This document shows positions 14,690 to 22,918 of a DNA stretch of 33,896 nt, piece after piece. The first letter of the stretch is position 1; every line of letters starts with the position of its first letter. The position numbers and the translations under genes are program-made. The notes under the pieces are model-generated. The model was not told where the DNA came from. It saw nothing but the letters and a program-made list of their open reading frames with translations, and did not search any database. The stretch comes from Bacteriovoracaceae bacterium (lineage in GTDB: Bacteria; Bdellovibrionota; Bacteriovoracia; Bacteriovoracales; Bacteriovoracaceae), in NCBI GenBank assembly GCA_947461175.1, contig CANHIY010000015.1:1-33896 (forward strand), written 5' to 3'.

Positions 14690-16225
14690 ATGCTAGTCAA
14701 GAAGTTCGAAGCTGACAATCTGGAAGAAGCACTTAAGGCAGTAAAAGTAGAGCTAGGGCCTGATGCCATAATTCTAAAAACTGTCACAAACAATGGAATA
14801 AAGGGTGCTTTCAAGAAAAAAAGAATTGAAATTACAGCAGCTATATCTGAGAAGAGTTACGAGAAAAAAGCAAAGGTGGATAAAGTTTTGAACAAGGATC
14901 AAAAAGAAGCTTTTTATCAAAAGCCCGCAGGAATGATTAAAGACTCGATTACAAAGTATAATGGCCCCGAAACAACTTCCGGCTACGGTTCCATGGGTTT
15001 AAATAAGGTCGTAAATACACTAGCAAGAGGTTCAGCTGGTTTATCTGATATTACTTCAAAGACTTCAAGTTTGATTAAAAATAGTCTGGATGATTTTCTT
15101 TCAGATCATGAGGATTCTGGTTTTGATATTGATTCCGCTGATGACATTTCAATTCAATCCAAAAGTGTAGGAAGAGGAAAGTATGCTGAGCCGCCTTTGG
15201 GTGATTCACGGATTTTAAATTCTCAATTTGAAAATAAACAATCTTCTAGGGCTGGAGGAGATCATTCTAGGAACATCTCACGTGAGCAAAACGCACCTTC
15301 ACAGAACCAAATTCCAAGCGTTGTGAGTAGAGAAGCTTATAATGAGCTTAAACAGGAGCTAAAAACTACTCAAAATAGAATGGAATTGCTGGAACAAAAA
15401 TTATTGGAGTTAAGTCAAAACTATCAGATAAATCCAAAGCATTTAAATGAGGCTAAAGGAGTTTTTCAGCTCAGAACTACTCTGAAAACTCTTGACGTCG
15501 ATGAAATACACATCATTGATCTTATAAAAAAAGCAAGTTATGAGCTCTCTAAAGAGGAACTAGATAATCCTGATGTTATTTTTGAATTTGCACTTCAGAA
15601 AATGGCAAGCTCCGTAAATACGGATATCCCCCTCTTCTCAAAGACAGAAAATAATACCCCAGTCATTACAGTTCTCATTTCTGAGGCTGCTTCAGGTCAG
15701 TCTTCGATGGGTACTAAAATTGCTGTATTGAAAAAAGACGTCATTCTCGTTCAATTATCACAAGACTCTCAAGATATCAGTTCCCATGACTTTGCCACTC
15801 AAGCTTTTGGGATAAAGGTTGAAAAAGTTAAGAACTTTTCTGAGGTTGTTGGAATTTGTCGAAAGGCAATGGATGCTAATAAATCTGTTTTGTTGGATCT
15901 CAGGTTAAGTAGTAAGTACACAGACGAGACAAAAAAATTCATCGAAACATTGAGACGTGGTTTCTCTCATGTGGAAGTACTTTGCACCTTGTCTGCCATA
16001 CATTCAGAACTCTACAACAGAAAAATTATTGCCCGTTACAAAGAAATCACGGATGGTGTTATCATTTCACATATAGACCTATGTATGAACTTTGGGGCAA
16101 TTTTTAATGTGCATTTAACACAAAATAAAATTCCCTTGAAGTTCTTTGGTACCGGACCGGTTGTTCCGGATGATATCGAAGGAGCAACTGCCGAAAGACT
16201 TATGGCAGGTCTTTTTCAGTTTTAA
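14690..16225 (+). CDS. flhF: FlhF-like polar flagellum protein with degenerate GTPase domain
   Basis: FlhF is an SRP-type GTPase that marks the pole where the flagellum is built. The N-terminal B domain is well conserved (LEEALKAVKVELGPDAIILKT), and so is the family C-terminus (PLKFFGTGPVVPDDIEGATA). Between them lie a long low-complexity linker (about residues 60-210) and a helical N domain. The G domain is present in outline, but its nucleotide motifs are gone: the P-loop aligns to S331-E-A-A-S-G336-Q337-S338 (Lys replaced by Gln), the DTAG motif reads D403-L-R-L406, and TKxD reads S460-H-I-D463. The frame is intact over 511 residues and lies in a normal flhA-flhF-flhG-fliA order, so this is a maintained gene, not a decaying one. 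It probably cannot hydrolyse GTP and may act as a fixed polar landmark; that last step is inference. Confidence 0.88.
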   Translation: MLVKKFEADNLEEALKAVKVELGPDAIILKTVTNNGIKGAFKKKRIEITAAISEKSYEKKAKVDKVLNKDQKEAFYQKPAGMIKDSITKYNGPETTSGYGSMGLNKVVNTLARGSAGLSDITSKTSSLIKNSLDDFLSDHEDSGFDIDSADDISIQSKSVGRGKYAEPPLGDSRILNSQFENKQSSRAGGDHSRNISREQNAPSQNQIPSVVSREAYNELKQELKTTQNRMELLEQKLLELSQNYQINPKHLNEAKGVFQLRTTLKTLDVDEIHIIDLIKKASYELSKEELDNPDVIFEFALQKMASSVNTDIPLFSKTENNTPVITVLISEAASGQSSMGTKIAVLKKDVILVQLSQDSQDISSHDFATQAFGIKVEKVKNFSEVVGICRKAMDANKSVLLDLRLSSKYTDETKKFIETLRRGFSHVEVLCTLSAIHSELYNRKIIARYKEITDGVIISHIDLCMNFGAIFNVHLTQNKIPLKFFGTGPVVPDDIEGATAERLMAGLFQF

Positions 16226-16303
16226 TTAATTATTTTTTCTCATGAGATCAGGCAGGATGCTGGATCTTTTTCCAGAGAAACTAGGTGCACTAACAGGAGG
16301 TTT

Positions 16304-17131
16304 ATGCACGAGAACAAAAACAGGCATTTGTCGTCATCAAATTCCTCAAGTGTTAAAATTTCTTTCACTGCTGGATCTCCAGGTTCAGGCAAGACCTTAA
16401 TTGCTCTTAAGACCGCCTTGGAATATTCGAGAAGTGGAAAAAAGACATTGTTTATAGATTGTGATGTTAATTCGAACAACTCTTCAATTAAACTTGGATT
16501 AGGGAAAAATAGTGAATTTCAAAAAATTATCTCAGGTGAGGGATCATTAGGTGAAACTGTCTTTAAACAAGGAAACTTTCATTTACTAGTGGCTGATGGA
16601 AGCTTCATTCCTAATGAAGAAAAAAATTTTGAGCAAATAGTTATTGATATCATTCATTCACATGAGGATGAATACGATTTTATCATTGTAGAATGTCCCC
16701 CTCTTGGTAAAAATTATTTCTTAAATCTCAACGCATTTTGTGATCATAGAGTGATCGTGATTACCCCGGACCGAAAGTCACTCACTGATTCCTACTCTTT
16801 CATAAAGATGATAACCCAGAGGTTCGGAAAAATTGAGAGCCATATTTTTGTCAATAAGTATTCAAACCATAATCAATTTCAAAAAGTTTCATCAAGCTTG
16901 ACTGAAACAATTGAGAACTTTATAGGTGCCAAAACTCACCTCATAGGTGGAATGCCCAAATTTAATTTTGATGATAATGGATTTGATACTTTTTTCCTCT
17001 CCGGATCAAAGAATGAAATAAATCATAACTTCGTTAAACTTTTATATGGATTTACCGAAAAAGCTGTAGGTTCGAGGATTTCCCAAAGCAAGGGAGTGAC
17101 TCAACGGACCAATGAACAGGAAGTTCATTAA
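16304..17131 (+). CDS. flhG: FlhG-like MinD-family ATPase, atypical
   Basis: FlhG is a MinD-like ATPase that limits flagellar number and normally stimulates the FlhF GTPase. The 275-residue protein starts with a nucleotide loop A23-G-S-P-G-S-G-K30-T31 and then LFIDCDVNSNNSSIKLGL, as in MinD/FlhG. The signature lysine of the deviant Walker A motif (KGGxGKT) is Ser25 here, although Lys30 is kept. The switch II segment reads IIVECPPLGK instead of the usual D-T/P-xAG. The first 20 residues (Ser- and Asn-rich) contain no DQAxxLR motif, the helix that FlhG uses to activate FlhF. AGGAGG precedes the ATG. The position between flhF and fliA supports the FlhG call over a generic ParA protein. Confidence 0.82.
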   Translation: MHENKNRHLSSSNSSSVKISFTAGSPGSGKTLIALKTALEYSRSGKKTLFIDCDVNSNNSSIKLGLGKNSEFQKIISGEGSLGETVFKQGNFHLLVADGSFIPNEEKNFEQIVIDIIHSHEDEYDFIIVECPPLGKNYFLNLNAFCDHRVIVITPDRKSLTDSYSFIKMITQRFGKIESHIFVNKYSNHNQFQKVSSSLTETIENFIGAKTHLIGGMPKFNFDDNGFDTFFLSGSKNEINHNFVKLLYGFTEKAVGSRISQSKGVTQRTNEQEVH

Positions 17132-17155
17132 ATCAAACAGCAGGAGAGCTAAAAG

Positions 17156-17941
17156 ATGTCATCACTTACAGCAAAATTAAAAAACTTAAAAGACTATCGC
17201 TCAACAGTTGATCCCAAGGTAAAAGATGAAATCATTCTTGAATATGCACCTCTCGTTCGTTATATAGCCCAGAAGATTGCCTCAAGACTACCACCAAATA
17301 TTGAGCTTGATGACATGGTTTCATGTGGGGTTATTGGTTTGATGGATGCCATTGAAAAATTTGATCCTTCTCGTGATAATAAATTTAAGACATATGCTGA
17401 ATTCAGGATTCGTGGAGCTATTTTGGACGAACTTCGGTCCCAGGACTGGGTTCCTCGTTCTGTTCGGGAGAAAGCAAAAGTCGTTGAAAAAGCCTATGCG
17501 CAGCTGGAAAAAGATCTAGGTCGTTCAGCGACTGATGAGGAAATGTGCGAGCATTTACATTGTTCAATGGAAGAGTTTCATCAACTCATAGATAAATCAA
17601 AATCTGTTTCTCTGATGAATATTGATGATGCTGCCACCATGAGTAAGGGTGATAAGCGTCTTATGGTTTCTTTGATGGAGAAGTCTCGTGGGGCAAATCC
17701 ACAAACAGCTGTTGGTTACAAAAAAGCCCAGGAAATAATCAAAGATGGGATTAAAACACTACCTGAAAAACAGCGTCTGGTTCTTTCGCTTTACTACTTT
17801 GAGGATTTAAATTTAAAAGAAATAGGGCAGGTTTTAGACGTTACAGAGTCTAGGGTCTCACAACTCCATACTCAAGCGATTTTAAAGCTTAAAGCAAAAC
17901 TTCGAAACCAATTCGAATCTTATGAGGATCTTGCCAGTTAG
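17156..17941 (+). CDS. fliA: FliA, flagellar sigma factor (sigma-28)
   Basis: FliA directs RNA polymerase to late flagellar and chemotaxis genes. The 261 residues show region 1.2/2 (LEYAPLVRYIAQKIASRLPP, DDMVSCGVIGLMDAIEKFDP, FKTYAEFRIRGAILDELRSQ), region 3 (DLGRSATDEEMCEHLHCSME) and region 4 with its helix-turn-helix (LNLKEIGQVLDVTESRVSQL). The block order and length are those of FliA/WhiG-type sigma factors. AGGAGA precedes the ATG. It is the last gene of the cluster, followed by a long hairpin. No anti-sigma gene flgM is seen in the window. Confidence 0.96.
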   Translation: MSSLTAKLKNLKDYRSTVDPKVKDEIILEYAPLVRYIAQKIASRLPPNIELDDMVSCGVIGLMDAIEKFDPSRDNKFKTYAEFRIRGAILDELRSQDWVPRSVREKAKVVEKAYAQLEKDLGRSATDEEMCEHLHCSMEEFHQLIDKSKSVSLMNIDDAATMSKGDKRLMVSLMEKSRGANPQTAVGYKKAQEIIKDGIKTLPEKQRLVLSLYYFEDLNLKEIGQVLDVTESRVSQLHTQAILKLKAKLRNQFESYEDLAS

Positions 17942-17966
17942 TAGCTCAAATTAAAAAAAATTGTCT

Positions 17967-18013
17967 ATAAATCGGTATTTTTTGATTTAAATCATCAAAA
18001 AATGCCGATTTAT
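17967..18013 (+). terminator. 20-bp hairpin after the flagellar cluster
   Basis: Two 20-base arms (17967-17986 and 17994-18013) are complementary except for one G-T wobble and enclose a seven-base TTAAATC loop. The arms are AT-rich, with a run of T on the left and of A on the right, and no strong T tract follows. It is probably the transcription end or an mRNA 3' stabiliser for the flagellar cluster. The rest of the 227-base gap up to 18168 holds no gene that I can support. Confidence 0.6.
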
Positions 18014-18168
18014 CTAATTCATACTATTCAATTCACTTCTTTTTATCAGAGAATTATAAACATCACTCTTGATTTCTCTGTGTTAAATATTTTAAAGACG
18101 ATTTCTGAGAACTCAAGTACCAATGTGAAGTGTAGTAATTTTTATTAAGTCTAATTTAGGTGAATTCA

Positions 18169-20466
18169 ATGGAATGGAAAAAAACCTTCAATCGTGGCCA
18201 ATGGTTTATTCACGGCATCTTTTTTACATCAATCATCATAGCTATCAGTACGCTGATTTTTTCCCTTAGGCTCCATCAGTTACAGGCAACAGAAGAAGAA
18301 AGAAGTCATAAAATTAATTTATTAGTAGATTTTTTTAAAAACGATCAGAGTTTTGAAAAAATCGGTAAATTTTTGTCCTGGGCAGAATCTGATAAGGCGA
18401 ATGACAAGATCAGAGAAGCCTCTCAGAAAATTGCTGAAACAGAGGAGCTTCTAGAGATTAAGGCTTCCAGTGACTTATCTCTTTCTTTGCGAACTTTTCA
18501 TCGCCTTATAAATAATAATTCTGAGGTGTCTGATCCTTCAGATGCTCTAAAAGTTTTAAAGACTAAAGTGAAAAGCCTCCTTGATTACTCTGGACAAAAA
18601 AAATACTCAAAAATCATGATGGTCTCTACTCGGATGAGTCAGAGGGTTGAGCGGTTGAACTCAAAAAATGTTGGAAGGTCAGCAGAGGTTAGAAATCTTC
18701 AAGCTGATGTTAATAGGCTTAATGAGATAGTTATGAATTCATCTCTGGATGATGAAGAAAAAAACTCTCTAAAATCACGTTTTAGCTCTCTTAATAATGA
18801 AATTCTTCTTCTCTCAAGTCTAAATTCACAGTCAAGAGACATAAAGTCCCATGTGACCCAGGCTTCACTTGCGCTCTCAGAGTGGATGATTGATGTGGAA
18901 AAGAGTGCATCTGATTTACAGGGAACTCGTTTAGAGAAACAAAATAAAGTCGTAATAATGCTGGCAGGTATGGTGGCGTTTTTTGTACTTTCTTGGATTA
19001 GTCTGGCGTATTTATTTAGATGGCAAAAACTTCGCATGAGTGAACAGGTTGAAACAGAGGTTAAAAGTGTTATTGAGAAAGGCATTCTTGGTGATCAGCG
19101 CTTTATGATAGATCATTACTCTGATCTCACTCGGGATGATATCATACATCTTTTAGACGAGTTAAAATTAAAGCTTAATCTCGGGACAATGTTGCACACA
19201 GGCCTTCCGTTTGCTGGTTGTTTGATTGACATGAATTTTAAACTTACCTGGTTTAATCATCTTTTCCTAGAACAGTTTTATCTTTCTGAAGAGGAGGTTA
19301 GATCGGAGGCGTTTAATTGGGATTATTTGCGTGATTATCTTAATCTTGATGAGGACCCCATTTATCAGGCCCTTGCCAATAAAATTGCTGGGATTTACCC
19401 CATTAAAGTTAAGCAAGATGAATTCACTCCCTCTCAACCTTATGAAATGTACGTCACGCCAATAACCGTCAACAGAGAAGACCGGGTTATGGTTTTCTTT
19501 TACCCTTTGGTTTCGGTTAAAGAGGCCATCAATGATCAGGTGAATCTTGCTCGTTTTAGCATCAATCGATTCCTGGAAAACTGGAATCTAGACGCAATAG
19601 ATGAGAGTCAACTTAAAATCATGGAGAAGGATTTTAAGAGCAATGATTTAGATGATGTTTTTCAAAATCTTTCTCAGATATTTGAAAGAATAAATGCAGA
19701 GAAGAAAGAATTTTTATTAAATATTAATGAACTAGAAAAACAAAACAGTCATTTTCAGAACACGATTTCAGAAATGAATTTACTTGAGGATGAAAAAAAA
19801 GAACTAGTTCGTCAGGAACTTCACTTGGTTCAGGAATTGAGAAATTTATTTATTGCCTCATTTCAAAGAATTGAATCGATGAATCAGATAAATCGAAGTA
19901 TTCTTCAGTATAATGATGATTTAAAACTTGATGGTCAAAAAGTTCAGCAAACATTTGTTGATCTTATGAGAAAAGTGAAGGAAACCAAAGATATTCTTGA
20001 TCACCTGGATGCTATAAAAGCTGATTATAAAAAACTCAAGTTTGAGCTTCTAGAAGTAAAGACTAAGCTTATATCAATTAATAACTCCCTTTTTTCTCAG
20101 CTTCCCCCATTTGATGAAAATCAACAGAAACTTGCCAATAGATATAAAGATGAATTAGCAAGACTAGATTTTAATGTTGTCACATTGGATAAAAAATTAT
20201 CTCAACTGGATGTTCTTCTGAATAAAATGAAAATGATGCATGAAAAAAATTCTAATGAGCAGATTGTTTTTAATTTCTCAACCACTCAAAAAGACCATGA
20301 AATAAAAGAGGCTGTATTCAATTTATACAAGAGTCAGGGTGTCGATGAGTTAAAGGTCTTTGATTATTTTAAATCACTACATTCACTTATGAAAAAAGAG
20401 TTGAACAAAAATCAGGATTTAAAAAATAATTCGAGAGAAATTCAAGAGAATACAATCACTCAATGA
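18169..20466 (+). CDS. transmembrane PAS/coiled-coil protein of unknown function
   Basis: No named family is recognised. The 765-residue protein has a membrane helix at about residues 11-34, a mostly helical extracytoplasmic region (about 35-258), a second helix at about 260-283, a short HAMP-like linker, and a PAS-like domain at about 345-450 (GCLIDMNFKLTWFNHLFLEQ is the typical start). A long coiled coil fills about 507-708. This is the layout of a sensor or chemoreceptor without histidine kinase, GGDEF or MCP signalling domains. The frame opens at GTG 18160, but the ATG at 18169 has AGGTG seven bases upstream. It follows fliA and its hairpin, and its stop overlaps the pseudouridine synthase gene by four bases. 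A structural or scaffolding role is equally possible. Confidence 0.82.
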   Translation: MEWKKTFNRGQWFIHGIFFTSIIIAISTLIFSLRLHQLQATEEERSHKINLLVDFFKNDQSFEKIGKFLSWAESDKANDKIREASQKIAETEELLEIKASSDLSLSLRTFHRLINNNSEVSDPSDALKVLKTKVKSLLDYSGQKKYSKIMMVSTRMSQRVERLNSKNVGRSAEVRNLQADVNRLNEIVMNSSLDDEEKNSLKSRFSSLNNEILLLSSLNSQSRDIKSHVTQASLALSEWMIDVEKSASDLQGTRLEKQNKVVIMLAGMVAFFVLSWISLAYLFRWQKLRMSEQVETEVKSVIEKGILGDQRFMIDHYSDLTRDDIIHLLDELKLKLNLGTMLHTGLPFAGCLIDMNFKLTWFNHLFLEQFYLSEEEVRSEAFNWDYLRDYLNLDEDPIYQALANKIAGIYPIKVKQDEFTPSQPYEMYVTPITVNREDRVMVFFYPLVSVKEAINDQVNLARFSINRFLENWNLDAIDESQLKIMEKDFKSNDLDDVFQNLSQIFERINAEKKEFLLNINELEKQNSHFQNTISEMNLLEDEKKELVRQELHLVQELRNLFIASFQRIESMNQINRSILQYNDDLKLDGQKVQQTFVDLMRKVKETKDILDHLDAIKADYKKLKFELLEVKTKLISINNSLFSQLPPFDENQQKLANRYKDELARLDFNVVTLDKKLSQLDVLLNKMKMMHEKNSNEQIVFNFSTTQKDHEIKEAVFNLYKSQGVDELKVFDYFKSLHSLMKKELNKNQDLKNNSREIQENTITQ

Positions 20467-21287
20467 AAATTTTTAAATCAACAGTTCGTAAAAAGTCATC
20501 TGATAAAATCAGCTTAGGTGATTTCCTCCTAAAGCTAACACCCTTGACTCCTTTGCAGTTAGGTGAGGTAGCAAAAAAAGGTGGCGTTTGGATTCAACGT
20601 AAAGGTAAGGGGAAAATCTTAAGAATCCGCTCCCTTAAGGAAGTGCTGGATCCCGATGATGTGATTGAATGCGTTTTTGATGTAAATGTCCTAAAAATTC
20701 CTGAAATTATTTCACTTCGATGCCTTTATGAGGATTCAAATTATGGGGTATGGGTAAAGCCCTCAGGAGTCGTTGCCCAAGGTTCTAAAGCTTCAGATCA
20801 TGCCTCCCTTCTAAGGTATGTTGAAAAATACAAAAAAAGAGAAGTTTTTCTAGTTCACCGACTTGATCGTGAAACATACGGTATTATGCTTGTGGCCTAT
20901 CATCGTAAAGCTGCCGCCGTTTTAAGTGATTTATTTCTGAAAAATAAAATTAAAAAGATTTACGAAGCTGTTATCTTTGGAGAGCTTCCTGTTGGTCACA
21001 AACAAACTATTGAGCTTCCTCTGGATGAAAAAGAGGCAATCACTCATTTTGAGGTTACCTCGTCGGCCAATGGGTATTCGTCCGTGCAGGTTTGTATTGA
21101 AACTGGACGCCTTCATCAGATCCGAAGGCATTTTAATTTAATAGGTTATCCTGTTGTTGGCGATCCTAAGTACGGCGTTGGTAATAAAAATAAAGAAGGT
21201 CTTAGGTTGATTGCGGCCAAGCTTTCTTTCTGGGACCCTTGGTTGAATGAGGATAAGATCTTTAGTTTTCATTCTTCAGAAGCGTAG
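20463..21287 (+). CDS. RluA-family pseudouridine synthase
   Basis: It converts uridine to pseudouridine in rRNA or tRNA. The catalytic motif is H132-R-L-D135-R-E-T, with D135 the nucleophile, and the downstream family motif TGRLHQIRRHFNLIGYPVVG is intact. The N-terminal 85 residues (LGDFLLKLTPLTPLQLGEVA, VIECVF) look like a weak S4-type RNA-binding domain. After the catalytic motif the usual SG is YG, a minor variation. Its 274 residues fit a RluA/RluD-type enzyme, but the target site cannot be assigned from sequence. The ATG overlaps the end of the PAS/coiled-coil gene in an ATGA arrangement, so the two are translationally coupled. No promoter of its own is evident. Confidence 0.93.
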   Translation: MKIFKSTVRKKSSDKISLGDFLLKLTPLTPLQLGEVAKKGGVWIQRKGKGKILRIRSLKEVLDPDDVIECVFDVNVLKIPEIISLRCLYEDSNYGVWVKPSGVVAQGSKASDHASLLRYVEKYKKREVFLVHRLDRETYGIMLVAYHRKAAAVLSDLFLKNKIKKIYEAVIFGELPVGHKQTIELPLDEKEAITHFEVTSSANGYSSVQVCIETGRLHQIRRHFNLIGYPVVGDPKYGVGNKNKEGLRLIAAKLSFWDPWLNEDKIFSFHSSEA

Positions 21288-21409
21288 TCTTGGCCTCAGA
21301 ATTTTAATTTAAGCCCTTAAAACCTTGTAATTTTTACCAAATATTTTTTTTCTAAGTTTTTTCTCATCATTCTCCATTAGGATACCTTCATTATTTATGG
21401 GGAGTGAAA

Positions 21410-22918
21410 ATGTTAAAGTTGAAATGGATACTACCATCTACTCTGTCTTTTTTTTGTATGCTACCTACCGTTTTTGCGGAGGTAAATTTTCAGAAAAAAA
21501 TAGAAAGAGTGAAGTATTTGGAAAAAATTAGCACCGATAATCCTTACATAAATTTAGACTCCTACAGACGTGAGTTAGAGTACGAAAAGAAAAATCTACC
21601 AATTGAGAAAAGGGCACAGATAGAGGCCAATCTCCTTGCCGAAAAAATAAAAATTCAGGTTCAGAAAGCTTATGATCTTGCCTTGGAAAATAGTGGGGAA
21701 AAGGAAGCTTTAAAAGAGGTTCGTTCTGGTATAGAGAGAGATTTGGATTTAATTGCATCTGAGTTTAAAGATGAAATAAGTTTGATTTCATCCTCAGCGC
21801 TTGAATCTGCGAGAAATGGTGGATTGAATACTTCATCCGACCTCTCCAACCTAGAGCGCCTCATGTTTAAGGGTAGTTCTGAGCGTTCAAATTATCTAAA
21901 TAAGGAAGATGAGGTTGAAGGTGATTTTCAGGGGAAGCCACCTTTATCAAACGGTGCTGGTATTAAAAGCTTTGAAAATTCCAGCTATCTCTCTAAAAGC
22001 GATGTTATAAATTCTTTAGTCTCAGATTTTGAAAGTTCACCATGGGTTTCCACTTCTAGCCTTAACTTCAGGTCTGATACTCTTACCAAAATCGAATCAA
22101 AAATAAATTTACAGCTTAAAGTAGAGTTTCTAGGAACGACTATTGAGGCAGGACCCACAATTGCGTTTAAGCGAGAACTTAAGACGAGTGTACTTATCAT
22201 GGCAGAAGATCTTAATCCAGTTCTTTTGCCGGATGGCCGTTTTGAAAATGTTCGAAGAGACGCTAATGGAAAAGTTTTACTGGAAAATGGTAGACCTAAA
22301 AAGCGTTATGTAAGTTTTAGTTGTGACGCCTCTCTGGATTTTGAAACTGAGTACGTTGGTGCCGGAGGATTTTCAATTGTCGGCTCAGGAATAGACCATT
22401 CCATTATGAAAAAGTACCTCAATTCAGTGGATCTAAGTTCTAGGCGCATAGTTGTTCCTGATGTGATCGAAGACAAAATTGTGACACTCGGTTACTTAAA
22501 TCAAATTTGTCACCATGATTTTTTAAATGCAAAAGTTTCAAGCAACATAACAATATCCAAATCATTAAATATTATGATGAAAAATGTTGTAAGTAGTTTA
22601 CGGTTCTCTCACCCTAAAACTTCCTGTGTATATGATAGTGACTGCCATAATTGGTTCTATGACCAAAATATTGCTCTCATGAGATTAAACAATGCTCCAA
22701 GGTGTGTGACTGATTCTAAGGAGAAGTATCAGTATTGTAGTTTAAGAGGTCTAAAAGGTCAGAACTGTACTGTATATAATTCAAAAGGTGTTAGAGTCTC
22801 CAATGGATCTTTTGAGTTTGCCTGTGACAAGGGTCTAAAATGTCTAAAGGTTAGAGAAGAAGGTTGGTTCCAGGGGTGGGAGTTGTATCAGTTCGCAAAA
22901 GGAGAGTGTTCTCCCTAA
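21410..22918 (+). CDS. secreted Cys-rich protein, lineage-specific
   Basis: I do not recognise this 502-residue protein. The ATG at 21410 is chosen because GGGGAG lies five bases upstream; an in-frame GTG at 21404 overlaps that site. A signal peptide ends near TVFA. The mature part has a charged, helical N-terminal region (about residues 30-140), a Ser-rich linker, a beta-rich middle (about 220-360), and a C-terminal module with eight cysteines spaced as CVYDSDC, RC, YC, NC, AC, KC, EC. The latter pattern suggests four disulfides and export to an oxidising compartment. It stands between the pseudouridine synthase and coaE, and its stop overlaps the coaE stop tail-to-tail. The role is unknown. 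Confidence 0.82.
   Translation: MLKLKWILPSTLSFFCMLPTVFAEVNFQKKIERVKYLEKISTDNPYINLDSYRRELEYEKKNLPIEKRAQIEANLLAEKIKIQVQKAYDLALENSGEKEALKEVRSGIERDLDLIASEFKDEISLISSSALESARNGGLNTSSDLSNLERLMFKGSSERSNYLNKEDEVEGDFQGKPPLSNGAGIKSFENSSYLSKSDVINSLVSDFESSPWVSTSSLNFRSDTLTKIESKINLQLKVEFLGTTIEAGPTIAFKRELKTSVLIMAEDLNPVLLPDGRFENVRRDANGKVLLENGRPKKRYVSFSCDASLDFETEYVGAGGFSIVGSGIDHSIMKKYLNSVDLSSRRIVVPDVIEDKIVTLGYLNQICHHDFLNAKVSSNITISKSLNIMMKNVVSSLRFSHPKTSCVYDSDCHNWFYDQNIALMRLNNAPRCVTDSKEKYQYCSLRGLKGQNCTVYNSKGVRVSNGSFEFACDKGLKCLKVREEGWFQGWELYQFAKGECSP

Noticed and set aside
14690-16225. flhF as a decaying pseudogene
   Set aside because: The frame is intact over 511 codons, both termini match the family well, and downstream gene spacing is normal; loss of motifs is confined to nucleotide-binding positions.
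16240-16303. Coding extension of FlhG upstream of 16304 that could restore a DQAxxLR motif
   Set aside because: No in-frame sequence of that kind is seen; AGGAGG directly before 16304 fixes the start.
17988-18011. TAAA and GCCGATTT as a FliA promoter for the PAS protein gene
   Set aside because: Spacing is 12 instead of about 15 bases, and both boxes are parts of a near-perfect hairpin that explains them without a promoter.
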